A stretch of DNA of 64,000 bases, taken from Acidimicrobiia bacterium. Its GTDB lineage: Bacteria > Actinomycetota > Acidimicrobiia > Spongiisociales > ZC4RG35. Both the position numbers and the translations under genes were made by a program. The stretch lies in contig JANQRA010000022.1 in the NCBI GenBank assembly GCA_028284765.1, positions 1 through 64,000 on the forward strand, read 5' to 3'. Of this stretch, positions 9,148 through 17,900 are shown piece by piece (the first letter of the stretch is position 1; the number at the start of each line of letters is the position of its first letter). A model generated the notes under the pieces. That model was given only the letters and a program-made list of their open reading frames with translations, was not told the DNA's origin and ran no database searches.

Positions 9148-9773
9148 GGATAGCAAAGGAAAACGTGGGCAGCTTCGTACAGCAAAGCTGTGTTGCCGTC
9201 TGAGTTGCGAATCTCTTCGAACAGCAGACCCATGTGTCTGGTGATTCGGTCTGCGTCCGACGCAATCGTCGAATACGTGTACTCGCCGCGAATGAGGCCT
9301 TCGCCATCGACAATCACAAAGGTTCTGTCGAACTCCACGGACCCTGTCGGTAGGACATCAAAATAGACCCTGAACCCGTCGCCGACCGTCGACCTGAGCT
9401 GCTCTTCGTCCGCCGTCACCCATCGCCATCGTTCTCCGTCTGCTCCTGCCGCGAGTGCTGAAGCACTCAGCTCGTCAGAGCTTGGTGAGTCGAGGGCCAC
9501 CGTGACCATGTTGAACTCGGGGTCACCCTCACCAGCTTGGGTATCCAATCGCGTTTGAACGTCGCGCATCGTCTGGTTGATGTCGTCGCACTCAGGTCCA
9601 CAGTCCGACGGCATGAAGGCATAGAGAGTGACCGCGCCACGGCCGTCCTCTGACGTCAGGGCCGCCCCAGCCTGATCGGACAAAGAGAAACCCGGAGCAA
9701 CTCTGAGTCGCGGAAGCACCTGGACCGGTTCAAAGATTGCGAAGGCCATCACTGCAGCGACGAGGCCAGCCAC
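9144..9773 (-). CDS. SCO-like thioredoxin-fold protein lacking the copper-ligand histidine
   Basis: The thioredoxin-like domain carries a CxxxC pair (SDCGPEC), but the position equivalent to the SCO histidine reads FDRTF, so His is replaced by Arg. It may act in thiol reduction rather than copper donation (inference). The N-terminal helix (WVVAGLVAAVMAFAIF) is preceded by basic residues. The start is uncertain: GTG 9773 avoids the divergent lipoprotein gene, but TTG 9893 would include the basic residues. The frame even stays open to an ATG at 10244 that overlaps the fusion-gene stop. I reject the long form because codon bias in 9828-10214 favours the other strand. Stop overlaps the next SCO gene (ATGA). 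Confidence 0.75.
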   Translation of the reverse strand: MAGLVAAVMAFAIFEPVQVLPRLRVAPGFSLSDQAGAALTSEDGRGAVTLYAFMPSDCGPECDDINQTMRDVQTRLDTQAGEGDPEFNMVTVALDSPSSDELSASALAAGADGERWRWVTADEEQLRSTVGDGFRVYFDVLPTGSVEFDRTFVIVDGEGLIRGEYTYSTIASDADRITRHMGLLFEEIRNSDGNTALLYEAAHVFLCYP

Positions 9774-9827
9774 GACCCAGACCAGTGCTTTGAGCCAACG
9801 GTACGACTTGCCCGTAGAATCGGTTAC

Positions 9828-10214
9828 GTGAAGCGGACCCTCCCCTTGATACTCCTCCTCACCGCGTGCTTCCCTACCGCCGAGCTCCAGCAAGGTCCCG
9901 GGATCGTTGGCAGCTACGTCGTGAACGGCGTCGACCCCATCGGCACCGAGTACACCGGTCGGGTCGAGATCCGACCCGGAGACGGCGTCGACCTTGTCGA
10001 CATCGAATGGATCGTCACCGGAGCGATTCTCCAGGGGAACGGCGAGATCAACGGCGACGAGCTCGCCGTCGTCTGGTCGTCGATAAACGCTCCTGCCGGA
10101 CCCACGAGGGGAACTGCCACGTACACCATCATGAGCGACGGTCGCATTGTTGGCACCAGAACCGTCGAAGGGTTCGACGAAGTCGGGACCGAGACCATCT
10201 TCCCGGATCCTTGA
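9828..10214 (+). CDS. Small secreted lipoprotein, unknown function
   Basis: 128 residues starting at GTG 9828. The first 15 residues form a lipoprotein signal with lipobox LLTAC. The mature part is beta-rich with repeated Gly-Asp motifs (VGSYVVNGVDPIGTEYTG, GNGEINGDELAV), which suggests a lipocalin- or FIVAR-like barrel, but I recognise no family. Third codon positions are overwhelmingly G or C, whereas the opposite strand, which is also open, shows weaker bias; hence this strand is the coding one. It is the only plus-strand gene inside the minus-strand respiratory cluster. Confidence 0.75.
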   Translation: MKRTLPLILLLTACFPTAELQQGPGIVGSYVVNGVDPIGTEYTGRVEIRPGDGVDLVDIEWIVTGAILQGNGEINGDELAVVWSSINAPAGPTRGTATYTIMSDGRIVGTRTVEGFDEVGTETIFPDP

Positions 10215-10236
10215 TTGTCCCTTCGAATCGCTCATC

Positions 10237-12387
10237 TCATCCATCCAACGTCAATAGATACTGCACGAGAGCCTCGATCTCGTCATCGCTGAGCCTCTCT
10301 TCGTAGTCAGACAACATCTGACCTGCCGGATATCCATCCACAACATAGGCGTCGGGATCGACAATCGACTCAAGTAGATACTCCGCTGCGTCCAGGCCAG
10401 GAACCCTCTCCGCAGCCAGCAGTGCCACTGACGAGAGGTTGGGACCCACCAGTTCGACCCCCGGTGTCACTGAGTGACATACATCACATCCGGCAACCTG
10501 GGACTCAAACACCCGGCGCCCGGTCTCCGCGTCGGCCACGGTGGCGTCGGATATTTCGACCACCAACCGCTGACCTTGGCCGATGGCCACGTCGTCATCG
10601 ACCAACGCATTCGAGTCGCCACCCTCGATCAAGGACACCACAACACGGCTGATTCCTGGCTCGACCGGGGCCTCGATGACCGCCGAAGCAAAGCCGCCGT
10701 CTCCCACGACGTGGGTCGTTTCAACGCCGTCGATGCTGACCAGCACAGAAGTTGGAGTGCCCGGAGCGCCAGACGTTTGTTCTAGACCCTCGACCTCGGC
10801 TCCCGGCTCATGGTGCACGACTATCAGCACTGAGGCATCTGGCCTGGAAACGGCGAACTGCCAGGTCGTTACCACGGCGACAACAAGTACCGAAAGCAGG
10901 ACCACCGCGCCAGCCCGAACCCAGCGACGGCGTTCCGAAGGTATGTCCGAGGGATCGGCAGATAGATGTGTCCCCGGTCGCGTGAGAGCTTCCTCGAGGG
11001 CGGTGGGAGCGACGAAATCCCTGGTGGTAGCAGGGGCAAACCTGTTTGCCACTCGGGGTCGGCGCTCGCCTGTCAGACGCTCCTCAGCCAGTCGGTTGCC
11101 GACACCGTACGAACAGTCACCCGGAGGGCAGCCCACGATCTGCACGGAGCTAGCACCATCCGACACCATCCGACCGATCGTCGTTGGGGCTATCACGCCC
11201 ACGCAGCGAACCGACAGAAGAGTCTTGCCGTCCCCAACCTCGACCGAGCCGTGCCGCTGGCAAGCGACGACGAAGCTCTGGCCGGCGGCGTCGAGATCCT
11301 TCGGAACCGTCGCCCCCTCCAGCTCGATCGCGTCAAACACGCACGAGCCAACACAGATACCGCAGGCGACACACAGATCCGCATCAAGCACAGCTATCGA
11401 CCGACCAGCGACCTCTTCCATCCGCAACGCCTTGTACGGACAGTCGACGACGCACAGCTCACACCCGACACACGCATCCTCGTCGATCTCCACGACTTTG
11501 GTCTTCGAACGGTCGAGCAACCAGGGCAAGGAGGCGAAGAAGCCAGTCACCAAGACGAAGGCGCCGAACACGACGAGACCTCGGAAGCTCTCGAAACCGG
11601 GCAGCAGGAACAGGAAGAACGGGTCGACCGGCACCGACTCGACGATGCGAGCCGGATCGGCTGCGCGCAGCAGCTCTGCGGGAAAGGCGATCGAGACGAC
11701 AACGAGTGACCCCAGCATGAGACCGGTCCACAGGCGGGGTGGAAGCCACGGCAGATTGGAACGCCGCAGGTGCCGCCAGAGGAAATAGCCGATCAGGACG
11801 GTGACCAACACGTGTCCTAGCCAGATGAGAAGTATGACCTGCCAGCCGGACCCGTCGCTGGTGAGGACGGAGGTCACAACCCTCGAACCGACGGCGGAAA
11901 CACCAACAGTCGACGCGATGGCCTCGTTGATGAGCTGGGCGCGTTGGTCCCACAGCATCCAGTAGCCGGTGACCCCTGCAGCAAGAACCGAAACCAGTGC
12001 AGCCCACCCGGTGAGCCACGCCCATCGGCGCGGCCCGTTGAACCGGTGTGCAACGAAGATCCGCCATGCGTGAATCACCACCGTCACTACCAGTGCGGCC
12101 GAGGCGTATCTGTGCAACGACCGCATCAGCCTCTGAATCGGATGATCCGTCAGCTTCTCTATCGCACGCGGCGTCGCCTCGAAACCGAATTCGAAGAAGA
12201 AGGTGAGGTAGATCCCGGTCAACACCACGATGATGAACAGGACCGACGAGATCGTCCCCGCGTGCGGCAGCGGGTTGAGTCTTCCTGAGCCGACAATCCG
12301 CCGGACCGGCTTCTCAGCTACGAAATTGACCCGATCAAGTCGCGCGAGCGGGTCAGCTTCGGGTTTGCTCCCGTCCTCGTTGGACAT
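10237..12387 (-). CDS. Fusion electron-transfer protein: cytochrome b + 2[4Fe-4S] + MvhD-like + cytochrome c
   Basis: 716 residues, four modules in order. (1) Cytochrome b N-terminal domain, residues about 35-290: His 92/His 106 and His 192/His 206, each pair 14 apart on helices 2 and 4, the spacing of diheme b of bc1/b6f. (2) Ferredoxin domain: Cys 306/309/312/316 and 339/342/345/349. (3) MvhD-like domain: Cys 376, 395, 420, 425 (GCPPGDC), as in the delta subunit of heterodisulfide-reductase-linked hydrogenases, where it holds [2Fe-2S]. (4) A helix near 490-510, a beta-rich spacer and cytochrome c (CDVCH, Cys 634/637, His 638; Met 691). The ATG lies six bases after oxidase subunit I. No Rieske gene is present. 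I infer a quinol- or ferredoxin-to-oxidase conduit; direction of flow is unknown. Confidence 0.9.
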   Translation of the reverse strand: MSNEDGSKPEADPLARLDRVNFVAEKPVRRIVGSGRLNPLPHAGTISSVLFIIVVLTGIYLTFFFEFGFEATPRAIEKLTDHPIQRLMRSLHRYASAALVVTVVIHAWRIFVAHRFNGPRRWAWLTGWAALVSVLAAGVTGYWMLWDQRAQLINEAIASTVGVSAVGSRVVTSVLTSDGSGWQVILLIWLGHVLVTVLIGYFLWRHLRRSNLPWLPPRLWTGLMLGSLVVVSIAFPAELLRAADPARIVESVPVDPFFLFLLPGFESFRGLVVFGAFVLVTGFFASLPWLLDRSKTKVVEIDEDACVGCELCVVDCPYKALRMEEVAGRSIAVLDADLCVACGICVGSCVFDAIELEGATVPKDLDAAGQSFVVACQRHGSVEVGDGKTLLSVRCVGVIAPTTIGRMVSDGASSVQIVGCPPGDCSYGVGNRLAEERLTGERRPRVANRFAPATTRDFVAPTALEEALTRPGTHLSADPSDIPSERRRWVRAGAVVLLSVLVVAVVTTWQFAVSRPDASVLIVVHHEPGAEVEGLEQTSGAPGTPTSVLVSIDGVETTHVVGDGGFASAVIEAPVEPGISRVVVSLIEGGDSNALVDDDVAIGQGQRLVVEISDATVADAETGRRVFESQVAGCDVCHSVTPGVELVGPNLSSVALLAAERVPGLDAAEYLLESIVDPDAYVVDGYPAGQMLSDYEERLSDDEIEALVQYLLTLDG

Positions 12388-12393
12388 GCCCGG

Positions 12394-14058
12394 CTAGGGC
12401 GAGATACCCGGTGAGTTCAGTTGGATATTGCCGATCTGGTCGATCAGTTGAGGCCCATACGCTATGAGTATCAGCGCGATGGTTGCGATCATCCACGGCT
12501 TGAAGTTGTCGAGCCAAGCCGGTGTCAGCTGCGGGTCTCTGATCGACTCGGCGACTGGGATGTCAGGCACATCTTCCGGGTCCGCCTTCGGGCCCCGCAT
12601 CGTCTTCCACATGAGATAGACGTACATGAGGACCGAGATGAAGAGGATCGTCCCGCCAATGCTCACCCGAAGCAGGTGACCCGACCACTCCTCTGGAACG
12701 TATGGGGCTTGGCCCAAGGGTGTCCGTCTCGGGGCGCCCAGCAGACCAAGTACGTGCATTGCGTTGGAGAAGATGAGCATCCCAACGAACCACACCCATG
12801 CTTGAGCGAGAGCCAGTTTCGGACTGTGCAGCTTCTTGCCCGTCAGGTGCGGGACCAACCAGAAGCTGATACCCATGAACGAGAGGGTCACTGCGCTTGC
12901 CACCGTCAGGTGGAAGTGTCCGGGCACCCAGGTCGTGTTGTGGATGACGGTGTTGATGTTGTACGAGGCGTTGACGATGCCGCCGATTCCACCGAAGAAG
13001 AAGAGGATTCCGGCAAGCAGCTGGGCGGTCACTGAAGCGTCACGCCACGGCAGGGCCTTCATCCACCCGAACACACCTTTGCCGCCGTTCTGCTTCGCCG
13101 AGTACTCGAGAGATGCGATAACGGTGAACGCAGTCAGCATCGATGGGAAGAAGACGCCATAGGTGAGTCCTGCGTGGATGAACTTCCAACCGCTAGGCAC
13201 ACCCGGATCGACGAACTGGTGATGGAACCCGACGGGGATGGAGAGGAGCAGGAACAGCCAGAAGGCCAGTCGTGCCAGTGAGTCGCTGAAGAGCTTGCCG
13301 CCCGCCTGCTTGGGCAGCATCCCGTACCAAGAGAGGTATGCAGGAAGGAGCCAGAAGTACACCAACGGGTGCCCTGTGAACCAGAAGTAAGTCCGAGCCA
13401 GCTGAGGGTCGGTGGCTTCGATGATCCCTAGTGACCACGGGAGAAGCATCGTCAGGATCAGAACGGCAACACCCAGTGTCGCGATCTGCCACATCACAGT
13501 GTTGATCACGCCGGCGAAGGCGATGAACGGGGACCGAACGCCCGGGTTGTCTTTGCGCCAGGCGCGGAAGGTGAGGATGAATCCCCACCCCTCGATCCAG
13601 CTTCCCACGACGACGAGAGTCAGGCCGAGGTAGAACGCCCAGCTTGCTTTGAGCGGTGGATAGAAGGTGAAGAGCACCGTGGCTTCGCCGATCAGCAGCG
13701 GCACGGCGGTAGTGAAGACACCAACGACCATCGTCCAGAAACCGAAGCGGTTCAGCCGCGGTGTCGCCAAGGAGCGGCCGAGACCTTTGACGGTGGTCAG
13801 GTAGGTGAACCCGACGATGAAGAATGTGGTCCATACCAACGCATTCAGAACACCGTGGATCGTGAGCCCTTGGTAGTAGTTCTCCAACAGTGGAGCGATG
13901 TACTGATAGAGGTCCAGACCCGAGAATTCGAGGGCCTGAAGTGGGCCGAAGAGACTCCCTACGAGTAGTGAGGCGATCGCCACAAAGATGTGCCAGCCGA
14001 TGAACTTCTTGTCCTCTGGCGTGACCTGATAGCCAGTTCTCTCCGCGGAGATGGTCAT
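12394..14058 (-). CDS. B-family (ba3-type) heme-copper oxidase subunit I
   Basis: 554 residues, about 13 transmembrane helices. Visible ligands: His 68 (TIHG) and His 383 for the low-spin heme, His 381 for the high-spin heme (VPGHFH), and His 230, 279, 280 for CuB. His 230 and Tyr 234 (HPLVY) would form the His-Tyr cross-link of active oxidases. The HPLVY form and the overall pattern match the Thermus ba3/CbaA branch rather than mitochondrial-type aa3, so K-channel-only proton pumping and high oxygen affinity are expected from the family. The ATG overlaps the subunit II stop (ATGA). Confidence 0.95.
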   Translation of the reverse strand: MTISAERTGYQVTPEDKKFIGWHIFVAIASLLVGSLFGPLQALEFSGLDLYQYIAPLLENYYQGLTIHGVLNALVWTTFFIVGFTYLTTVKGLGRSLATPRLNRFGFWTMVVGVFTTAVPLLIGEATVLFTFYPPLKASWAFYLGLTLVVVGSWIEGWGFILTFRAWRKDNPGVRSPFIAFAGVINTVMWQIATLGVAVLILTMLLPWSLGIIEATDPQLARTYFWFTGHPLVYFWLLPAYLSWYGMLPKQAGGKLFSDSLARLAFWLFLLLSIPVGFHHQFVDPGVPSGWKFIHAGLTYGVFFPSMLTAFTVIASLEYSAKQNGGKGVFGWMKALPWRDASVTAQLLAGILFFFGGIGGIVNASYNINTVIHNTTWVPGHFHLTVASAVTLSFMGISFWLVPHLTGKKLHSPKLALAQAWVWFVGMLIFSNAMHVLGLLGAPRRTPLGQAPYVPEEWSGHLLRVSIGGTILFISVLMYVYLMWKTMRGPKADPEDVPDIPVAESIRDPQLTPAWLDNFKPWMIATIALILIAYGPQLIDQIGNIQLNSPGISP

Positions 14059-14594
14059 TCGTCGGATCCTCCCTCTTCCTCTTCTTCGAGCTCTTCGACA
14101 ACCTGCACCGTCCCGAACATCGCGGCGTGACCCAGACCGCAGTACTCGGTGCAGATATACGGGAACTCACCAATCTCCTCGAAGGTGTAGGTCAGCTTCG
14201 AGACCTGACCGGGCACGATCTGCATGTTGATGTTTGTGTTCTGGATCTTGAATCCGTGTTGGACGTCCGGTGCCGTTACGTAGATAGTGACCGTCGAGCC
14301 GACCGGAACCACAAGCTCGCGGGGCTGGAACAGGAATTGCCGGCTGATCACATAGGCCTCGTACTCACCTGGAGCTATCTCACGCAACCCAGGGTTGGCA
14401 AACGGCCCGGAGTCTTCGAGGGTTTGAGGGTCGACCCGAACTTCGGCGTCGGGAACCTGGATGCCCAAGGCAAACCCTGCTGCAGTGACCAAACCGAAGA
14501 ACAGGACAAGGATGAAGATCGACACGATCATCCAGTTGCGCTCGTAGGGGTCAACCCCCATCGACTCTTTGGTCTGTGTCGGTTTGTCCGTCAC
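14055..14594 (-). CDS. Heme-copper oxidase subunit II, CuA-containing
   Basis: 179 residues from GTG 14594, preceded by AGAGGG; this start also overlaps the stop of the upstream small gene (GTGA). One N-terminal helix (about 21-44) anchors a cupredoxin domain. The complete CuA ligand set is present: His 113, Cys 148, Glu 150 (backbone), Cys 152, His 156 and Met 159 in CTEYCGLGHAAM. The single helix is the ba3-type layout; A-family subunit II usually has two. An acidic tail (EEEEEGGSDE) ends the protein. It accepts electrons from a c-type cytochrome, here plausibly the fusion protein's heme c or the one at 7940-8434. Confidence 0.94.
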   Translation of the reverse strand: MTDKPTQTKESMGVDPYERNWMIVSIFILVLFFGLVTAAGFALGIQVPDAEVRVDPQTLEDSGPFANPGLREIAPGEYEAYVISRQFLFQPRELVVPVGSTVTIYVTAPDVQHGFKIQNTNINMQIVPGQVSKLTYTFEEIGEFPYICTEYCGLGHAAMFGTVQVVEELEEEEEGGSDE

Positions 14595-14746
14595 GTAGTC
14601 ATCCCTCTGCTCACCAGGATGAGATATACGGAGCCCCAAAGGACGAGCAGGAGAACCACAAATATCGCCAACAGTGTGGCGGTGCCCACAGGTTTGAAGT
14701 GCTCAGGTTCTGCTGCCTCAGATTCAGATGGGCGGCCGTCAGTCAC
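14591..14746 (-). CDS. One-helix small subunit of ba3-type oxidase (subunit IIa-like)
   Basis: 51 residues from GTG 14746 with a strong AGAGGAG Shine-Dalgarno. A charged N-terminus (TDGRPSESEAAEPEHFKP) is followed by one long hydrophobic helix (about 25-46). Its last bases overlap the GTG of subunit II. The position at the head of the operon and the single-helix layout fit the 34-residue subunit IIa (CbaD) of Thermus ba3 oxidase; sequence similarity cannot be judged at this size. First gene of the operon, so the promoter should lie in 14747-14953. Confidence 0.65.
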   Translation of the reverse strand: MTDGRPSESEAAEPEHFKPVGTATLLAIFVVLLLVLWGSVYLILVSRGMTT

Positions 14747-14953
14747 AGTTCTCCTCTCGAACTGGGTCCATGTTGGCCGCGACGCTACCCACCTGAATAG
14801 GGACTTTCGTCCCCAAAGGTGAAAAGAACTGAATACTTCGACGGATCGGGATGTCCGTTGGTCACTTCCGGGGCCGCAGGTAAGACCCATGTGACCTCGT
14901 CTGTGACCTCGTCGAATCTGTTGAACGCCTTCGTCCGCAAGGAGTAAAGTCAA
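14747..14953. promoter_or_regulatory. Divergent promoter region between oxidase operon and SARP regulator
   Basis: About 207 bases separate two divergent starts. The plus-strand gene has AAGGAG nine bases before its GTG (14954). I see no unambiguous -35/-10 pair and no clear long palindrome. The geometry suggests that the giant regulator could control the oxidase operon, but nothing in the sequence proves this. Confidence 0.4.
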
Positions 14954-17900
14954 GTGGTGGAACCTCTACGGATCCACCTGCTGGGTGGCTTTTTGTTGGA
15001 ACGCGGCGGCATCACCTTGCCTCCGATAGCCTCCCTGCGCGGCCGCTCTCTTCTCGCCTACCTGGCCACCAACAAGGGTCGCCCCATCCAAAGAGATCTC
15101 CTGGCCGGAATGTTCTGGCCTGACAGCCCCGAGGGCCGTTCTCGTCGCAGGCTGTCGCACACCCTGTGGCAGATCCAGGACGTTGTGAACACGCCCGCCA
15201 GGTCGTACATCCGATCGAATAGCCAAACGATCGAGTTGGACCCGACATCGCCGCTTTGGCTGGACGTCGAAGAATTCGACGAGAACTTCATCGCCACATC
15301 ATCGCCTAATGAGCCCGATCGAGGGACCAAGCTCCGCAGGTGCGTTGACCTATATCGAGGAGACTTCATGGCGGGCCACTTCGATGATTGGGTCATGGTC
15401 GAGCAAGACATCTACCGCCAGCGCTTCTTAGCTGCGCTCCAACGTCTGATTGGAGTTACGAAGGCGACCGGGTCATACGACGAGGCCCTGGACTACGCCA
15501 AAAGGCTCACTCACCACGATGCGTTAAACGAGGAGGCGCACCGTGAGGTGATGCGACTCAACGTTCTCCTGGGCCGAACGTCACAAGCCGTCGAACAGTA
15601 CGAGCGGGTGCGATCGGTGCTCGAAGAGGAGATGGGAGCGGAGCCCTCTCCCGCGACGCACGACATCTTCCAAAAGATCCTGCGCCAGCGGAGATCCGGA
15701 ATCCATCCACCGCTGACTTCCAAGCCTGCGATGCTGCTGGGGGGCAGCTCCGAAGCGCCTTTCGTGGGCCGAGACGATGAGCGCCGACTGGTGGTTGACG
15801 CAATGGAGAGGGTCCTTGGCGGCAGTGGTGGTGTCGTGCTGATGGAGGGCGAGCCAGGTGTTGGCAAGACGCGTCTTGCGTTTGAGCTGGCCGAAGATGC
15901 GCGCTGGCGGGGTTTTGAGGTTTCCTGGGGCGCCTGTACCGACGGGGCGGTTCGGCCGTTTGCGCCGCTCGTTGAGGTGCTGGGATCTCTGAACCCATTG
16001 AGAGTGGAGCAGTTGGCCGAAGTGATCGAGCCTGTGTGGCTTGGAGAAGCTGGCCGCATCGCTCAAATCACCGACCACGAAAACAGTGAACCAGAGACCA
16101 CGCTCAGGCCCTCTGAAGGTTCAGACCGAATGATCGAGGCTCTGGTGCAGACACTGGAGGCACTCGGCCGGATATCGCCACATCTCATATTCATCGACGA
16201 CGTTCACTGGGCAGACCGGGACACACTCACCGTCTTGCGTCAGGCAAGCACCCGTCTCGCGGGTTCCCGCGTGCTGCTCGTACTGATCTATAGAAGCGAA
16301 GAAGCGCGAGGGGATCCCTACGTATGGGACACGCTTCGGGATCTCGACAAAGGCTCGGGGCTGGGCAGGGCGGTCCTGTCGCCACTATCAGTCTTCGAGC
16401 TGGAGAACATGGTTCGAAGGATCCTGGGCACCACGCGTTTGGAGCCGTCGGTCTCGGCCAGCCTCCACCGCCAAACCGGAGGCAACGTCCTGTTCACGAT
16501 CGAGACGTTGCTGGCAATGCGAGACGAAGGCCTATTCGAGACCGAAACGGATCCGGTATCGGTGCTGGCGACGCATATAGAAGACCGCCAGATTCCTGTC
16601 GCTCCCCGTGTCAGATCGATTATCGAATCAAGGCTGGCGTTGCTGAAAGACGAAGTGACTTCGATATTCGAGCTCGTTGCTCTCGTTGGAAACAGAATCA
16701 CGATCGAGCTGCTCGAGACAGTCACCAAGCTTGACCGATCCGAAGTGCTCCATGCCGTGGACGAACTCCTCTATCGAGGACTGGTGAGAGACGAAGGCGA
16801 CGGTCGATATAGGGTCGCCCACGATCAAATCAGACAAGTCGTGGTCGAAGTCATCGACCCCGACCGCCGGATCGTGCTCCACAAACGAGTTGCCTCGGCG
16901 CTCATCGCCTTGGACCCCGATCATGTAGAAGCAATAGGGCATCACTTCAGAGCCGGCGGCGAGGAAGCCCAGGCCATCCACTATCTCCATGCCGCCGGGA
17001 GGCGTGCGGTCGAACTGAACGCCTTCGCCACGGCACGTCACCATCTCCGAGCCGCCACAGCCACTGCGGATGGCATCGATCTTGACGAGGCGCAGCTGTT
17101 CGAGATGTTCGGAAGCCTCTTCGATGTTCTGGACGTGCTGGGTCGCCGCGACGAACAGCATGACGTGCTCGGCCGCCTCCACCAGCTCGCCCACTCGCTA
17201 CCCAATCGCCGAAGTGAGGTAGCTCGAAGGCGGGCCTGGCTCTTGGCGCAAGAAGCCTCGTTCGCTCAAGCCGAGGAGAGTGCCGAACTCTCTGTCCGTC
17301 TAGACGAGAAAGACCAACCGACTGAGTCCTTGTCGAGATCACTGGTGATACTGGGAACAATTCGACGGTGGTCAGGCAGACCGCTCGAAGCAATAGAGCC
17401 TTTGCATCGAGCAGCGACGATCAGCAAGAGCGACGAAGAGCGAGCAGAAGCTCTGACAGAGCTTGCGAGCACCCTCGTGGAGGTTCAACAGGTCGCCGAA
17501 GCTCTCGAGCATCTGAGTGATGCAAGCGCCATTTTCATCGAAACCGAGGATCTGAGAGGCCAGGCAGAAGTCGCTGGGATCGAAGCTCGAGCTTTGCGTA
17601 CCTCCGGTGATCGCGATGGCGCCGTCGAGAGGTACGCGTCGGCAATCGCGCTGTGTCGACGTATCGGCTATCGGCACGGGGAGGGCATGAACCTCACGAA
17701 CCTCTCGAATCTCCATCAGCTAGTGGGAGACGTGGCCCAATCACTGGCTGGCTACGACAGGGCCGCAAGCATCTTCTCCGACATGGGCAACACCCGAGGT
17801 GAGGCGATGGTTCTCGTCAACTCCGCGTCAGCTCGACACAACGTTCTCGGTGAGGATGACCGGGCACGGAAAGATGCCCTGAGAGCGATGACCCACTTCG

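Noticed and set aside
9774-10244. N-terminal extension of the SCO-like protein to an ATG overlapping the fusion-gene stop
   Set aside because: The opposite strand in this stretch has strong GC3 bias and encodes a lipoprotein signal; the extension is low-complexity and has no homologous feel.
10583-11788. Long plus-strand open frame (about 400 codons) opposite the cytochrome fusion gene
   Set aside because: Ser/Thr/Arg-rich shadow of the well-supported minus-strand gene; no ribosome site or motifs.
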